In this document: piece by piece, positions 1 through 6,710 of the stretch
Layout of the letters: the number at the start of each line of letters is the position of its first letter
Numbering within the stretch: the first letter of the stretch is position 1
Origin: an uncultured Lachnospiraceae bacterium
GTDB taxonomy: Bacteria > Bacillota > Clostridia > Lachnospirales > Lachnospiraceae
DNA: 6,914 nt
Assembly: GCA_910589635.1 (NCBI GenBank)
Contig: CAJUTD010000083.1
Span: 4,863 to 11,776 of the forward strand
Reading direction: 5' to 3'
Notes under the pieces: generated by a model
What the model was told of the DNA's origin: nothing
Seen by the model: the letters and a program-made list of their open reading frames with translations, nothing else
The model's database searches: none
Program-made: the position numbers and the translations under genes

Positions 1-7
1 CGAATTG

Positions 8-13
8 TATAAT
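8..13 (+). promoter_or_regulatory. Possible -10 element upstream of the chemoreceptor gene
   Basis: An exact TATAAT hexamer lies 59 bases before the chemoreceptor start codon, with a T and G directly upstream. Any -35 box would fall outside the window, so the promoter cannot be confirmed. The surrounding 40 bases are very AT-rich, so such a hexamer could arise by chance. I compared the region with the sigma-28 pattern (TAAA, about 15 bases, GCCGATAA), often used by chemotaxis genes, and found no convincing match. Confidence 0.25.
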
Positions 14-72
14 ATAAAGTATTATATAAATGGGTATTTTAACCAAAGAAACTTTGACAGGGGGAAAATTTT

Positions 73-1743
73 ATGGAGAAAACCAGCCAATCGTATCAAT
101 TAAAAAAAATTATCAAACAATCCGCTATATCCGTCATTGCCGGCGCTATACTGCTGTTGCTTTCTGTCGGAACTACCTTCTGGATGGGACAGGTGGCGGA
201 CCAGGAACTTGAAACCACAACATTTTTAAACCAGTACCGCCTAGGCTCCAAAGCTTTGACGTACGCTGTACAGACCTACGCCGTCACCGGCAACAAAGAA
301 TATTACGACGATTATATGAGAGAGTTAAATGACGACAAGAACCGCGACATCGCCTGGGCAGGTTTGAAGAAAAACAATATAAAAAAAAGCGAATGGGCGC
401 TTTTAGAACAAATCGCTGAACTCTCAAACGGTTTAGTCCCTCTGGAAGAAAAGGCCTTACAACTTGCCGGAGATGGAAATACAAGCGAGGCAATGTCCTA
501 TGTATTCGGTGAGGAATACGAAGGCACTACACAAGAAATCAACGCGCTCACGGACGATGCCATACGACAAATCCAGTTAAGAGTGAACAAATCAAAAAGA
601 AACCTGCGCGTCTTTCAGGTTATTATTCAGTTGCTCTATATCTCTTCTTTCCTATATTTAGTCCTCCAAATCCGAAAAATCGTCAGGTTTTCCGAAAATG
701 AACTGCTAGAGCCAATTGTTAAAGTGTCTGGCCAAATGATTTTGTTATCAGAAGGGCATTTCCACACAGACCTTGCCTTAGAAGCAGATGAGAGCGAAGT
801 CGGCAAAATGGTGGCAGCCATTTCATTGATGAAACAAAATATTGTCGGTATGATCCGGGAAATTTCAAACATTTTAGAGCAGATGGGGAACGGCGATTAC
901 TGTTTTGAAATGCAACAGAATTATGTGGGGGAATTCGGGTTAATTAAGGAATCTTTTCTGAAAATCAGCAGCAAAATGAGGGAAACATTAAACACAATCC
1001 GCGAAGTCTCACAGCAGATTGACTGCGGCTCGGAACAACTTGCCTGCGCGGCTGTAGACTTGGCAGAAGGAAGCACCGAACAAGCCGGCAAAGTCTCCGA
1101 TTTAGTTACCCTGATGGAAAATTTATACAAGAGCATGGAAAACAGCGCCAGAGAAGCCGCTTCCACCGTAGAGCTTTCCACCCATGCAGGCGAAGTGCTG
1201 ATATCCGGAAATGCCAAAATGCAGGAATTGAAAGAAGCCATCAGTGAAATCAGCAAATGTTCTGAAGAAATCGACGAGATCATCAGCACAATCGAATCTA
1301 TTGCCTCTGAGACAAACTTACTGTCCCTGAACGCTTCCATTGAAGCAGCGCGCGCAGGAGAAGCCGGAAAAGGATTCGCCATCGTGGCAAACCAAGTGAA
1401 AAACCTTGCTGATGAATCGGCAAAAGCTGCCGGCGAGACTAACAAGCTAATTGAACGGACCGTCCTGGCAGTGGAAAAAGGAATTACGATTGCGGACGAG
1501 ACAGCAGAAAATATGGACGAGGTAATGAGAGGCGCCAAAGAGGCCACCGAAAAAATGAAATACACCTCTCGAATCCTAGGCAATGATGTGCGAAATATGC
1601 AGCTAATCAATGAGAACATTATCCGCGTATCGGAAATTGTGGACAATAATTCTGCAACTTCACAGGAGACAGCGGCAGTCAGCGAAGAACAGAAAGCACA
1701 AGTTGAATCCATGGTAGGCCTGGTAGAGAAATTTAACATTTAA
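73..1743 (+). CDS. Methyl-accepting chemotaxis protein (transmembrane chemoreceptor)
   Basis: A complete 556-residue membrane chemoreceptor that should sense an extracellular ligand and control CheA through CheW. A basic N-terminus leads into a first membrane segment (about 17-38). The predicted extracellular helical domain (about 40-178) has an ALTYAVQTYAVTGN stretch typical of four-helix-bundle MCP sensors. A second membrane segment (about 179-200) is followed by a HAMP domain (about 200-258) with the usual EP and DESEVG positions. A second HAMP-like segment follows (about 262-312, with GNGDY and YVGEFG). The signalling coiled coil fills the rest. Its hairpin tip is nearly canonical, with TNLLSLNASIEAARAGEAGKGF at 414-435. 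Likely methylation sites are E336/Q337, Q531/E532 and E538/E539. There is no C-terminal receptor-tethering pentapeptide. The ATG is preceded by AGGGGG at 59-64, 8 bases away. No other chemotaxis gene is adjacent and the ligand cannot be inferred. Confidence 0.95.
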   Translation: MEKTSQSYQLKKIIKQSAISVIAGAILLLLSVGTTFWMGQVADQELETTTFLNQYRLGSKALTYAVQTYAVTGNKEYYDDYMRELNDDKNRDIAWAGLKKNNIKKSEWALLEQIAELSNGLVPLEEKALQLAGDGNTSEAMSYVFGEEYEGTTQEINALTDDAIRQIQLRVNKSKRNLRVFQVIIQLLYISSFLYLVLQIRKIVRFSENELLEPIVKVSGQMILLSEGHFHTDLALEADESEVGKMVAAISLMKQNIVGMIREISNILEQMGNGDYCFEMQQNYVGEFGLIKESFLKISSKMRETLNTIREVSQQIDCGSEQLACAAVDLAEGSTEQAGKVSDLVTLMENLYKSMENSAREAASTVELSTHAGEVLISGNAKMQELKEAISEISKCSEEIDEIISTIESIASETNLLSLNASIEAARAGEAGKGFAIVANQVKNLADESAKAAGETNKLIERTVLAVEKGITIADETAENMDEVMRGAKEATEKMKYTSRILGNDVRNMQLINENIIRVSEIVDNNSATSQETAAVSEEQKAQVESMVGLVEKFNI

Positions 1744-1813
1744 AGAGCATAATTTTATTACTTCTATAAGAAAGGCCACTCACACCTTAGCGTGTCAAGT
1801 TTCCTACTAGAAG

Positions 1814-1850
1814 AAAAACCCGGAGGCGCATCGGCGCTCCGGGGCTTTTT
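1814..1850. terminator. Bidirectional rho-independent terminator between the chemoreceptor gene and ftsZ
   Basis: A GC-rich hairpin spans 1819-1843: CCCGGAG, a bulged G at 1826, CGC, the loop ATCG, GCG, then CTCCGGG, giving ten base pairs. It is preceded by five As (1814-1818) and followed, after GC, by five Ts (1846-1850). Each strand therefore reads a hairpin followed by a T-run, as expected for a shared terminator between convergent genes. It lies about 75 bases after the chemoreceptor stop and about 20 bases after the ftsZ stop. Confidence 0.9.
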
Positions 1851-1862
1851 ATATCTATGTAT

Positions 1863-3101
1863 CTATTTTCTTGTATTCTTCAAAAATTCTGGAATCTTGA
1901 TGTCCTTCTCATGTACGCTGCTCTCCGGCCTTCGGATAGTTCTCTGTCCTCCCACGCCAGATGTTGTTGTGCCAAAACTGCTCCCCTGCGGAGATGATGT
2001 GCCCATGGTACCATAAGGAGATGCTGCGCGAGCCGTGGTTCCCATACCACTCAAACCTGCTGCGCCTGCCGTTCTTGCCGCACCGGCAGTCCCTCTATTC
2101 GGCATCGTCTGCGTGTACTTCATATTCGGCATAACCTTAGGCGCTGCTGATGCATCCTCAAGCCCTGTCGCGATAACTGTGATAATAGCTTCATCCGCCA
2201 TGGTTTCATCATACTTGGCGCCAAAGATGATATTGACGCTATCCCCAGCCAAATCCTGTACATAACTTACAGCATCGTTGGCATCCATTAAGGAAATGTC
2301 ACCAGAAATATTGATAATAACATGGGACGCCCCTGAGATGGTAGTCTCGAGCAATGGGCTTGATACTGCAAGCTTCACTGCCTCAGCCGCCTTATCGTCT
2401 CCCTTCGCAAGACCGATTCCAATATGAGCCATTCCCTTGTCTTTCATGACTGTCTGAACATCCGCAAAATCAAGGTTAATCAAGGCTGGAACATTGATTA
2501 GATCCGTAATTCCCTGCACTGCCTGCTGCAATACCTCGTCTGCCTTCTTCAACGCATCGGGCATCGTGGTACGCCTGTCCACAATTTCTAATAATTTGTC
2601 ATTCGGAATGACAATCAACGTATCTACATTCTCTTTGAGACGCTCCACGCCCTTGAGCGCATTCTGCATACGCGCTTTTGCCTCGAACTTAAAGGGTTTC
2701 GTCACTACGCCTACTGTCAAAATGCCCATTTCCTTGGCAATCTTCGCCACAACCGGAGCCGCTCCCGTTCCGGTTCCGCCGCCCATACCACAGGTGACAA
2801 ATACCATATCTGCACCCTTAATTGCCGCTGTCAGCTCGTCAATATTCTCTTCCGCAGCCTTCTCACCGATTTCCGGCTGTGCGCCTGCACCAAGTCCCTT
2901 TGTAAGCTTCTCGCCAATCTGAATCAATGTGGGGGCTTTACATAATGTGAGCGCCTGCTTATCCGTGTTGACACCGATAAACTCCACACCGCCAATATTT
3001 TCCTCAATCATTCTATTCACCGCATTATTGCCGGCTCCACCTACACCAACCACGATGATTTTCGCACTGGATTCCATGCCAGCTGTCATTATTTCAAGCA
3101 A
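1863..3101 (-). CDS. ftsZ: Cell division protein FtsZ
   Basis: The tubulin-like GTPase that polymerises at mid-cell into the Z-ring and recruits the divisome. The 412-residue product is full length. The nucleotide-binding start is VVGVGGAGNNAVNRM (about 17-31). The tubulin signature GGGTGTG is at 107-113. The T7 synergy loop NLDFADV is at 209-215, with the catalytic aspartates at D211 and D214. The GTPase core ends near 318. A linker of about 80 residues rich in Gly, Ala, Ser and Thr follows, then the conserved C-terminal peptide (DIKIPEFL, 400-407) that binds FtsA, SepF, ZapA or EzrA-type partners, and a short basic tail. The start is a TTG with a GGAGG 7 bases upstream. The next in-frame ATG (M5) would be 19 bases from it, and the resulting MLEI start fits my recollection of Lachnospiraceae FtsZ. 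It is the last gene of the minus-strand block. Confidence 0.98.
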   Translation of the reverse strand: MLEIMTAGMESSAKIIVVGVGGAGNNAVNRMIEENIGGVEFIGVNTDKQALTLCKAPTLIQIGEKLTKGLGAGAQPEIGEKAAEENIDELTAAIKGADMVFVTCGMGGGTGTGAAPVVAKIAKEMGILTVGVVTKPFKFEAKARMQNALKGVERLKENVDTLIVIPNDKLLEIVDRRTTMPDALKKADEVLQQAVQGITDLINVPALINLDFADVQTVMKDKGMAHIGIGLAKGDDKAAEAVKLAVSSPLLETTISGASHVIINISGDISLMDANDAVSYVQDLAGDSVNIIFGAKYDETMADEAIITVIATGLEDASAAPKVMPNMKYTQTMPNRGTAGAARTAGAAGLSGMGTTARAASPYGTMGTSSPQGSSFGTTTSGVGGQRTIRRPESSVHEKDIKIPEFLKNTRK

Positions 3102-3108
3102 GGTCCTT

Positions 3109-3113
3109 CCTCC
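3109..3113 (-). promoter_or_regulatory. ftsZ ribosome binding site deciding a TTG start
   Basis: On the minus strand the sequence reads AAAAGGAGG, then AAGGACC, then TTG. The GGAGG core is 7 bases from the TTG, which is ideal spacing. The first in-frame ATG is 12 bases further on and would be poorly placed. This supports TTG as the true initiator. Confidence 0.85.
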
Positions 3114-3162
3114 TTTTATTCTATATCAAAATTTCTTCTTGTCCAAATCCGTAATTATTCAG

Positions 3163-3186
3163 AACTCCTCCGTTTCCCGGACAGTT
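3163..3186 (-). promoter_or_regulatory. Stem-loop in the ftsZ leader holding a Shine-Dalgarno-like GGAGG
   Basis: On the minus strand AACT, G, TCCG, loop GGAAA, CGGA, GG, AGTT can fold into two 4-bp helices separated by a small internal loop. The 3' arm contains GGAGG, but no start codon lies at a usable distance after it. It is about 60 bases upstream of the ftsZ start. It could be an RNA structure in the leader or a chance fold; I cannot tell which from one sequence. Confidence 0.3.
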
Positions 3187-3241
3187 ATCTAAACTTAGTT
3201 ATCATTCGGCATAATCACCGACATTTTAACTCTTCTACTAT

Positions 3242-3268
3242 AGTATAATTTTTTCGATAATTAATCAA
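3242..3268 (-). promoter_or_regulatory. Candidate promoter for ftsZ
   Basis: The 197 bases between divIB and ftsZ hold no gene and are AT-rich. On the minus strand a TTGATT (3263-3268) resembles a -35 box. Downstream of it is either TATACT (3242-3247), a better -10 but with a short 15-base spacer, or TACTAT two bases later, a weaker -10 with the ideal 17-base spacer. Transcription would begin about 130 bases before ftsZ. No terminator hairpin with a T-run follows divIB on this strand, so read-through from the upstream genes is also likely. Confidence 0.4.
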
Positions 3269-3298
3269 TAAGAAATTTGAAATTCTTGTGTTTTTTTC

Positions 3299-4048
3299 TT
3301 ATTTACTCGTTTCAAACGTAATATCCGTTGTATTTTCCGACCAGCTCTCCAAGTGCAGCGTGCCCTTCTGCCCTTCCAGCTTAGGCAGAATTCTTGAAAG
3401 CCTTGATACCTTTTGATTAAAATCCTTTGCCTGTCCCAACATAACAGAAATTTTGCCAAACTTAAGCGTATAGCTGCCCTCTGTCCCATACTCAATGTTC
3501 TTTGGCGTCAGTTCATATTTCTTCAATATTTGTGTGAGAGACAAAATATTCTTCAATACGCTATTACCCTTGATGGGCAGCTTCTCATAGAGCACTATCT
3601 TGTCCACATCAATTCCGGTAACTTTGGGCACGCCCTTCACTTCCTCCGAGGACATCTCCACTACCGTGCCCCCTTTATCAAAATAAGCATTCTGCCCCAA
3701 TGAGTCAATATAGATACGCCCCATCAGCTCCTTCTCATGTACAGTAATTTTTAACGTATGAGGCGGGTCAAGGGACACATCCACGGAATCCACGAAGGCA
3801 AGTTCCCTTGGCTCCTCAAATTTATATTTAAAAAACACATACAGACTGTTCCAGGAATAATCGTCATCCAAAATCCACTCTTCAATATCCTCTTGCGAAT
3901 AATATGTACTCCCAGACACGCTAACCTTGTCCACAGTGAATAGTTTCACTGCAATTAACGCTGCCACTGCCAGGAGCAGCAGGAGGAGGAGGAAAACCAT
4001 TCCTGCAATCCGCCCTCTTCCTTTCCGTCTTCTTCTCTCTCTTTGCAT
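3299..4048 (-). CDS. divIB: Cell division protein DivIB/FtsQ (POTRA-domain divisome protein)
   Basis: A bitopic membrane protein that, with FtsL and DivIC, links the cytoplasmic ring to septal wall synthesis. The 249-residue product starts with a very short, strongly basic cytoplasmic tail (MQRERRRRKGRGR). One leucine-rich membrane segment follows (about 15-36). Then comes a POTRA domain (about 37-108, beginning FTVDKVSVSGSTYYSQEDI), which matches the usual pattern of strand, 'V.G....S.E.I' and helix. The extracellular beta domain runs to about 225, and the C-terminal tail is short. The tail before the membrane is shorter than in Bacillus DivIB. The ATG lies 2 bases after the ftsW stop codon, and its ribosome binding site is within ftsW. 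The call rests on domain order and on position between ftsW and ftsZ, since this family is poorly conserved in sequence. Confidence 0.92.
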   Translation of the reverse strand: MQRERRRRKGRGRIAGMVFLLLLLLLAVAALIAVKLFTVDKVSVSGSTYYSQEDIEEWILDDDYSWNSLYVFFKYKFEEPRELAFVDSVDVSLDPPHTLKITVHEKELMGRIYIDSLGQNAYFDKGGTVVEMSSEEVKGVPKVTGIDVDKIVLYEKLPIKGNSVLKNILSLTQILKKYELTPKNIEYGTEGSYTLKFGKISVMLGQAKDFNQKVSRLSRILPKLEGQKGTLHLESWSENTTDITFETSK

Positions 4049-4050
4049 CT

Positions 4051-5166
4051 TTATTCCTCCAGCCGTATTCCCCTGGACACGCTTAATACTAACCCAATCT
4101 CCGCCAGCAGAAACGCTACGGACGTGCCGCCGTAGCTGATAAACGGCAGGGAAATCCCTGTATTCGGTATGGTGTTTGTCACCACCGCGATATTTAAAAT
4201 CACTTGTATGGCAATATGCGAGAGGACGCCGGTTACAATCAACGCCCCATACAAATCCTGCGCATTGTTGGCAATTACCATAAACCGCCAGATCAACACC
4301 AAGAATAACAAAATTACACAGATAGCGCCAAACAGCCCCAACTCCTCACAGATAATCGAGTAAATCATATCATTCTGCGCCTCGGGCACAAACCCAAGTT
4401 TCTGCATACTGGCTCCCATCCCTTTGCCAAACAGTCCGCCTGAACCAATCGCATACAAGCCCTGCAAGGTCTGATATCCTTTCTCATATTTCTCTGGTTC
4501 CAGCCAGATTTTGAGACGTTCGGCACGGTAAGATTCCAACATAATAAATGCCGCGCCAAAAGCGATTACCACGCCCCCCATCACAAAAAACTGCATATAT
4601 TTGGGACTCGCCACAAATACCAGACAGATGGCAATCCCTAAAATGATAATGGCAGTGCTGAGATTTTCCGACGCTACAATCACTACCATAGGCATCACAA
4701 GAAGCATCACCTTAATTAAAGCTGTGAATTTGCCCATCTGTTTGGGCATACGGCTGATAATGGTCGCCAGGAAAATGATAATTGCCACCTTAGCCATCTC
4801 CGAGGGCTGAAAACTGAGCGGCCCCAATTTCAGCCAACGCTTAGCGCCGTTCAGCTCCTGCCCCACAAACAATACCAGCGTGCAAAGGCCAAATGCCGTC
4901 GCGTACGCCAAAAACCAGAACCTTTTCCACACACGGTAGTCTATTCTCGCAATTACCGCCATGACGGTAATTCCCAGTACATCTGCAAGTAACTGCTTTT
5001 TCAGGTAGTAAGCGCTATCCGCAAATTTGATCTGCCCATTGTACGAACTTGTGCTGTAGAGCATAACCAAGCCAAAACAGACCAGAAAACATACAATCAA
5101 TAACAAGCTGTAATCAAAATAGCGGATGCTTCTTTGTCTTTGGTCAGCAATTTGCGCTCTTTCCAT
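4051..5166 (-). CDS. ftsW: SEDS-family peptidoglycan glycosyltransferase FtsW (SpoVE-like)
   Basis: A polytopic membrane enzyme that polymerises lipid II into glycan strands at the septum, working with a class B penicillin-binding protein. The 371-residue product has about ten hydrophobic segments, starting near 18-38. SEDS hallmarks are present: GAKRWLKLG (107-115) and QPSE (120-123) in the extracellular loop; GYQTLQGLYAIGSGGLFGKG (230-249); PEAQNDMIYSIICEELG (261-277), in which D266 aligns with the catalytic aspartate of E. coli FtsW (D297); and NTGISLPFISYGG (335-347) near the end. An AGGGG at 5174-5178 is 7 bases before the ATG. The gap to murD is 22 bases. In Bacillus the SEDS gene at this locus is the sporulation protein SpoVE, so the protein could serve vegetative division, sporulation or both; the sequence alone does not decide. 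RodA is less likely given the neighbours. Confidence 0.95.
   Translation of the reverse strand: MERAQIADQRQRSIRYFDYSLLLIVCFLVCFGLVMLYSTSSYNGQIKFADSAYYLKKQLLADVLGITVMAVIARIDYRVWKRFWFLAYATAFGLCTLVLFVGQELNGAKRWLKLGPLSFQPSEMAKVAIIIFLATIISRMPKQMGKFTALIKVMLLVMPMVVIVASENLSTAIIILGIAICLVFVASPKYMQFFVMGGVVIAFGAAFIMLESYRAERLKIWLEPEKYEKGYQTLQGLYAIGSGGLFGKGMGASMQKLGFVPEAQNDMIYSIICEELGLFGAICVILLFLVLIWRFMVIANNAQDLYGALIVTGVLSHIAIQVILNIAVVTNTIPNTGISLPFISYGGTSVAFLLAEIGLVLSVSRGIRLEE
4056..4060 (-). promoter_or_regulatory. divIB ribosome binding site inside the ftsW 3' end
   Basis: The last ftsW codons read CTG GAG GAA TAA, so the GGAGG that serves divIB is part of the coding sequence for the final Leu-Glu-Glu. 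It is 7 bases from the divIB ATG. This arrangement favours translational coupling of the two genes. Confidence 0.85.
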
Positions 5167-5188
5167 ACCTGCACCCCTAAATTAATGA

Positions 5189-6601
5189 TTATTCTTCCAA
5201 TCCTTTCGCCATTTCCTTAAACATATCTCCCCGCTGCTCATAATCCCGGAACATTCCCCAACTCGCACAGGCCGGCGACAGCAGCACTGCATCCCCGCTT
5301 ACTGCGTTATCATAACAGATTTGTACTGCTTCCTCCAAACTGTCTGCCAGAACAATATCCTCCGACGGGTAGCCCATCCGCAATGCCGTATCTTTTATTT
5401 TCTCCCTGGTAGCTCCCAGAAGGACAAACTTCTTTACCTTCCCGTCAAACGCACGAATCCACTCCTCATACTCCGAATCCTTATCGTAACCGCCTCCAAT
5501 CAGCAGTGTAGGCCATTTCATCGCACGGATTGCCTGAATTGCCGCATCGGGGTTAGTTCCCTTAGAATCATTGTAGAAACGAATGCCACGTTTCGTTACC
5601 ACATATTCAATTCTGTGCGCAACTGCCGTGAACTGTTGCAGTACTTCCCTTATCTGCTCTATGGGAACGCCAAACATAATCGCCATAGCGGCGGCCGCCA
5701 TCACATTTTCGTAATTGTGAAGCCCTATCAACTGTAGTTGTCCGGTATGGCACACCACAATTTCCTCGCCGTCCATGACCCAGACAATGTCCTCCCCATC
5801 TAAATAAATACCCTGCGAAAGCTTGCTCTTGCTGCTGAAAAATACCACCTTTGCCTTTACACTTTTAGCAAATTCCCGCAGCGTTAAATCCTCGTAATTG
5901 AGGATGCACGCCTGTTCCTCACCCTGATTCATGGCAATACGCATTTTTGCCTCCTGGTAATTCTCCATCGTATGGTGACGATTCAGGTGATCCGGCGTGA
6001 TATTCAAGATTGCCGAAATTTGCGGGCAAAATGTATGTACAGTTTCCAGCTGAAAACTGCTGATTTCCGCCACAGTCACGGAATCACAGGCGGTATTCTC
6101 CACAACACTTGTATATGGTATACCGATGTTGCCGACAACCTCCACCTTAGAAATCCCCATATCTTTGACATTATTTTCTGCCAAAGCTGCATATTTCATG
6201 ATTTCCCCTAACAGGGAAGTCGTTGTTGTCTTGCCATTGGTGCCTGTCACCGCCAGAATCTTCCCCTGCTCAAACATATAAGCAAGCTCTATTTCTCCCC
6301 AAATTGCAAGACCCATACTGCGCATTCTCTGCACCTCTTCAAGGTCTGTGGGTACGCCGGGACTTAATACGGCAATCTCGCATTCCCTGATTACGGTTTC
6401 CGGCAATTCGCCAAGAACAATCCGCATATCTTTAAATAATGGAGACTTTTCTCGAATTTCCGCTTCAGTCTGTTTATCATTGCCCTCGTAGAGAACAACT
6501 GATAATCCGTTGCGTAAAAGAAGCTCTGCGGCCGCTACCCCGCTAAGGCCTGCTCCAAATACTAAAAATTTTTTCCCTTTTAATTGATCTTTTCTATCCA
6601 T
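5189..6601 (-). CDS. murD: UDP-N-acetylmuramoyl-L-alanine--D-glutamate ligase MurD
   Basis: The cytoplasmic ATP-dependent ligase that adds D-glutamate to UDP-MurNAc-L-Ala. The 470-residue product shows the three Mur ligase domains. An N-terminal Rossmann-type domain (about 8-110) carries GAGLSG at 16-21. The central ATPase has the P-loop GTNGKTTTT at 120-128 and NITPDHLNRH at 200-209, with K219 at the carbamylated-lysine position. The C-terminal domain has HRIEYV (329-334), NDSKGTNP (344-351), GGGYDK (369-374) and SPACASWGMF (442-451). The last motif usually has Asp where this protein has G449. I chose the ATG at 6601, because the Rossmann strand then begins about ten residues in, as in other MurD proteins. 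An in-frame GTG at 6685 would add 28 residues, giving 498, but its Shine-Dalgarno sequence is only 2 bases away. Confidence 0.96.
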   Translation of the reverse strand: MDRKDQLKGKKFLVFGAGLSGVAAAELLLRNGLSVVLYEGNDKQTEAEIREKSPLFKDMRIVLGELPETVIRECEIAVLSPGVPTDLEEVQRMRSMGLAIWGEIELAYMFEQGKILAVTGTNGKTTTTSLLGEIMKYAALAENNVKDMGISKVEVVGNIGIPYTSVVENTACDSVTVAEISSFQLETVHTFCPQISAILNITPDHLNRHHTMENYQEAKMRIAMNQGEEQACILNYEDLTLREFAKSVKAKVVFFSSKSKLSQGIYLDGEDIVWVMDGEEIVVCHTGQLQLIGLHNYENVMAAAAMAIMFGVPIEQIREVLQQFTAVAHRIEYVVTKRGIRFYNDSKGTNPDAAIQAIRAMKWPTLLIGGGYDKDSEYEEWIRAFDGKVKKFVLLGATREKIKDTALRMGYPSEDIVLADSLEEAVQICYDNAVSGDAVLLSPACASWGMFRDYEQRGDMFKEMAKGLEE

Positions 6602-6612
6602 TCCTAAGTGCT

Positions 6613-6617
6613 CTCCT
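6613..6617 (-). promoter_or_regulatory. murD ribosome binding site
   Basis: On the minus strand AGGAG (or AGGAGAG down to 6611) precedes the ATG at 6601 by 9 to 11 bases. The spacing is slightly long but usable. It supports this ATG over the upstream GTG at 6685, whose GGAGG (6688-6692) is too close. Confidence 0.6.
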
Positions 6618-6619
6618 GT

Positions 6620-6710
6620 TCCTATAACACCAACAGCCCTAAATAGGCCATATTCTTTTGCAATTTTGCCGCCGCCGCTTCTCACAGCCTCCTATAACGC
6701 CAACACTCCT
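6620..6710 (-). repeat. Imperfect direct repeat, 70 bases apart, spanning the mraY end and the murD leader
   Basis: The 21 bases at 6690-6710 (the last mraY codons, its TAG stop and the adjacent GGA) recur at 6620-6640 with 18 of 21 identical. Both copies contain GTTATAGGA preceded by TGTTGG. Upstream of the core on the minus strand, weaker similarity continues: TATGCCTGAT against TATGGCCTATTT. Read in the mraY frame, the second copy ends GLLVL then stop, compared with GVLAL then stop in mraY. It looks like a decayed tandem duplication of the mraY tail, now forming the murD leader. Confidence 0.5.

Noticed and set aside
921..1739. Long minus-strand open frame opposite the chemoreceptor gene
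   Set aside because: It is fully antisense to a clear coding region, with a serine- and alanine-rich translation typical of a mirror frame and no recognisable domain.
1774..1804. Imperfect hairpin just before the main terminator (ACAC, CTTAGC, GTGT with short outer pairs)
   Set aside because: The stem is short, interrupted by mismatches and lacks a following T-run; the strong hairpin 15 bases later explains termination.
2494..2922. Plus-strand open frame opposite ftsZ
   Set aside because: It lies opposite well-conserved FtsZ sequence and its translation shows no family features.
3130..3152. Second promoter-like pair close to ftsZ (TTGGAC with TAGAAT, minus strand, roughly these positions)
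   Set aside because: Transcription would start in or after the Shine-Dalgarno sequence of ftsZ, leaving no usable leader, and the -35 match is poor.
3202..3231. Nine-codon minus-strand reading frame in the ftsZ leader (MSVIMPNDN)
   Set aside because: No convincing ribosome binding site precedes it, it is too short to judge, and the composition looks non-coding.
3271..3297. AT-rich near-palindrome followed by seven Ts on the + strand, resembling a terminator
   Set aside because: The pairing is broken and almost all A-T, and no + strand gene lies upstream to need it. On the minus strand the run is As, so it does not terminate divIB.
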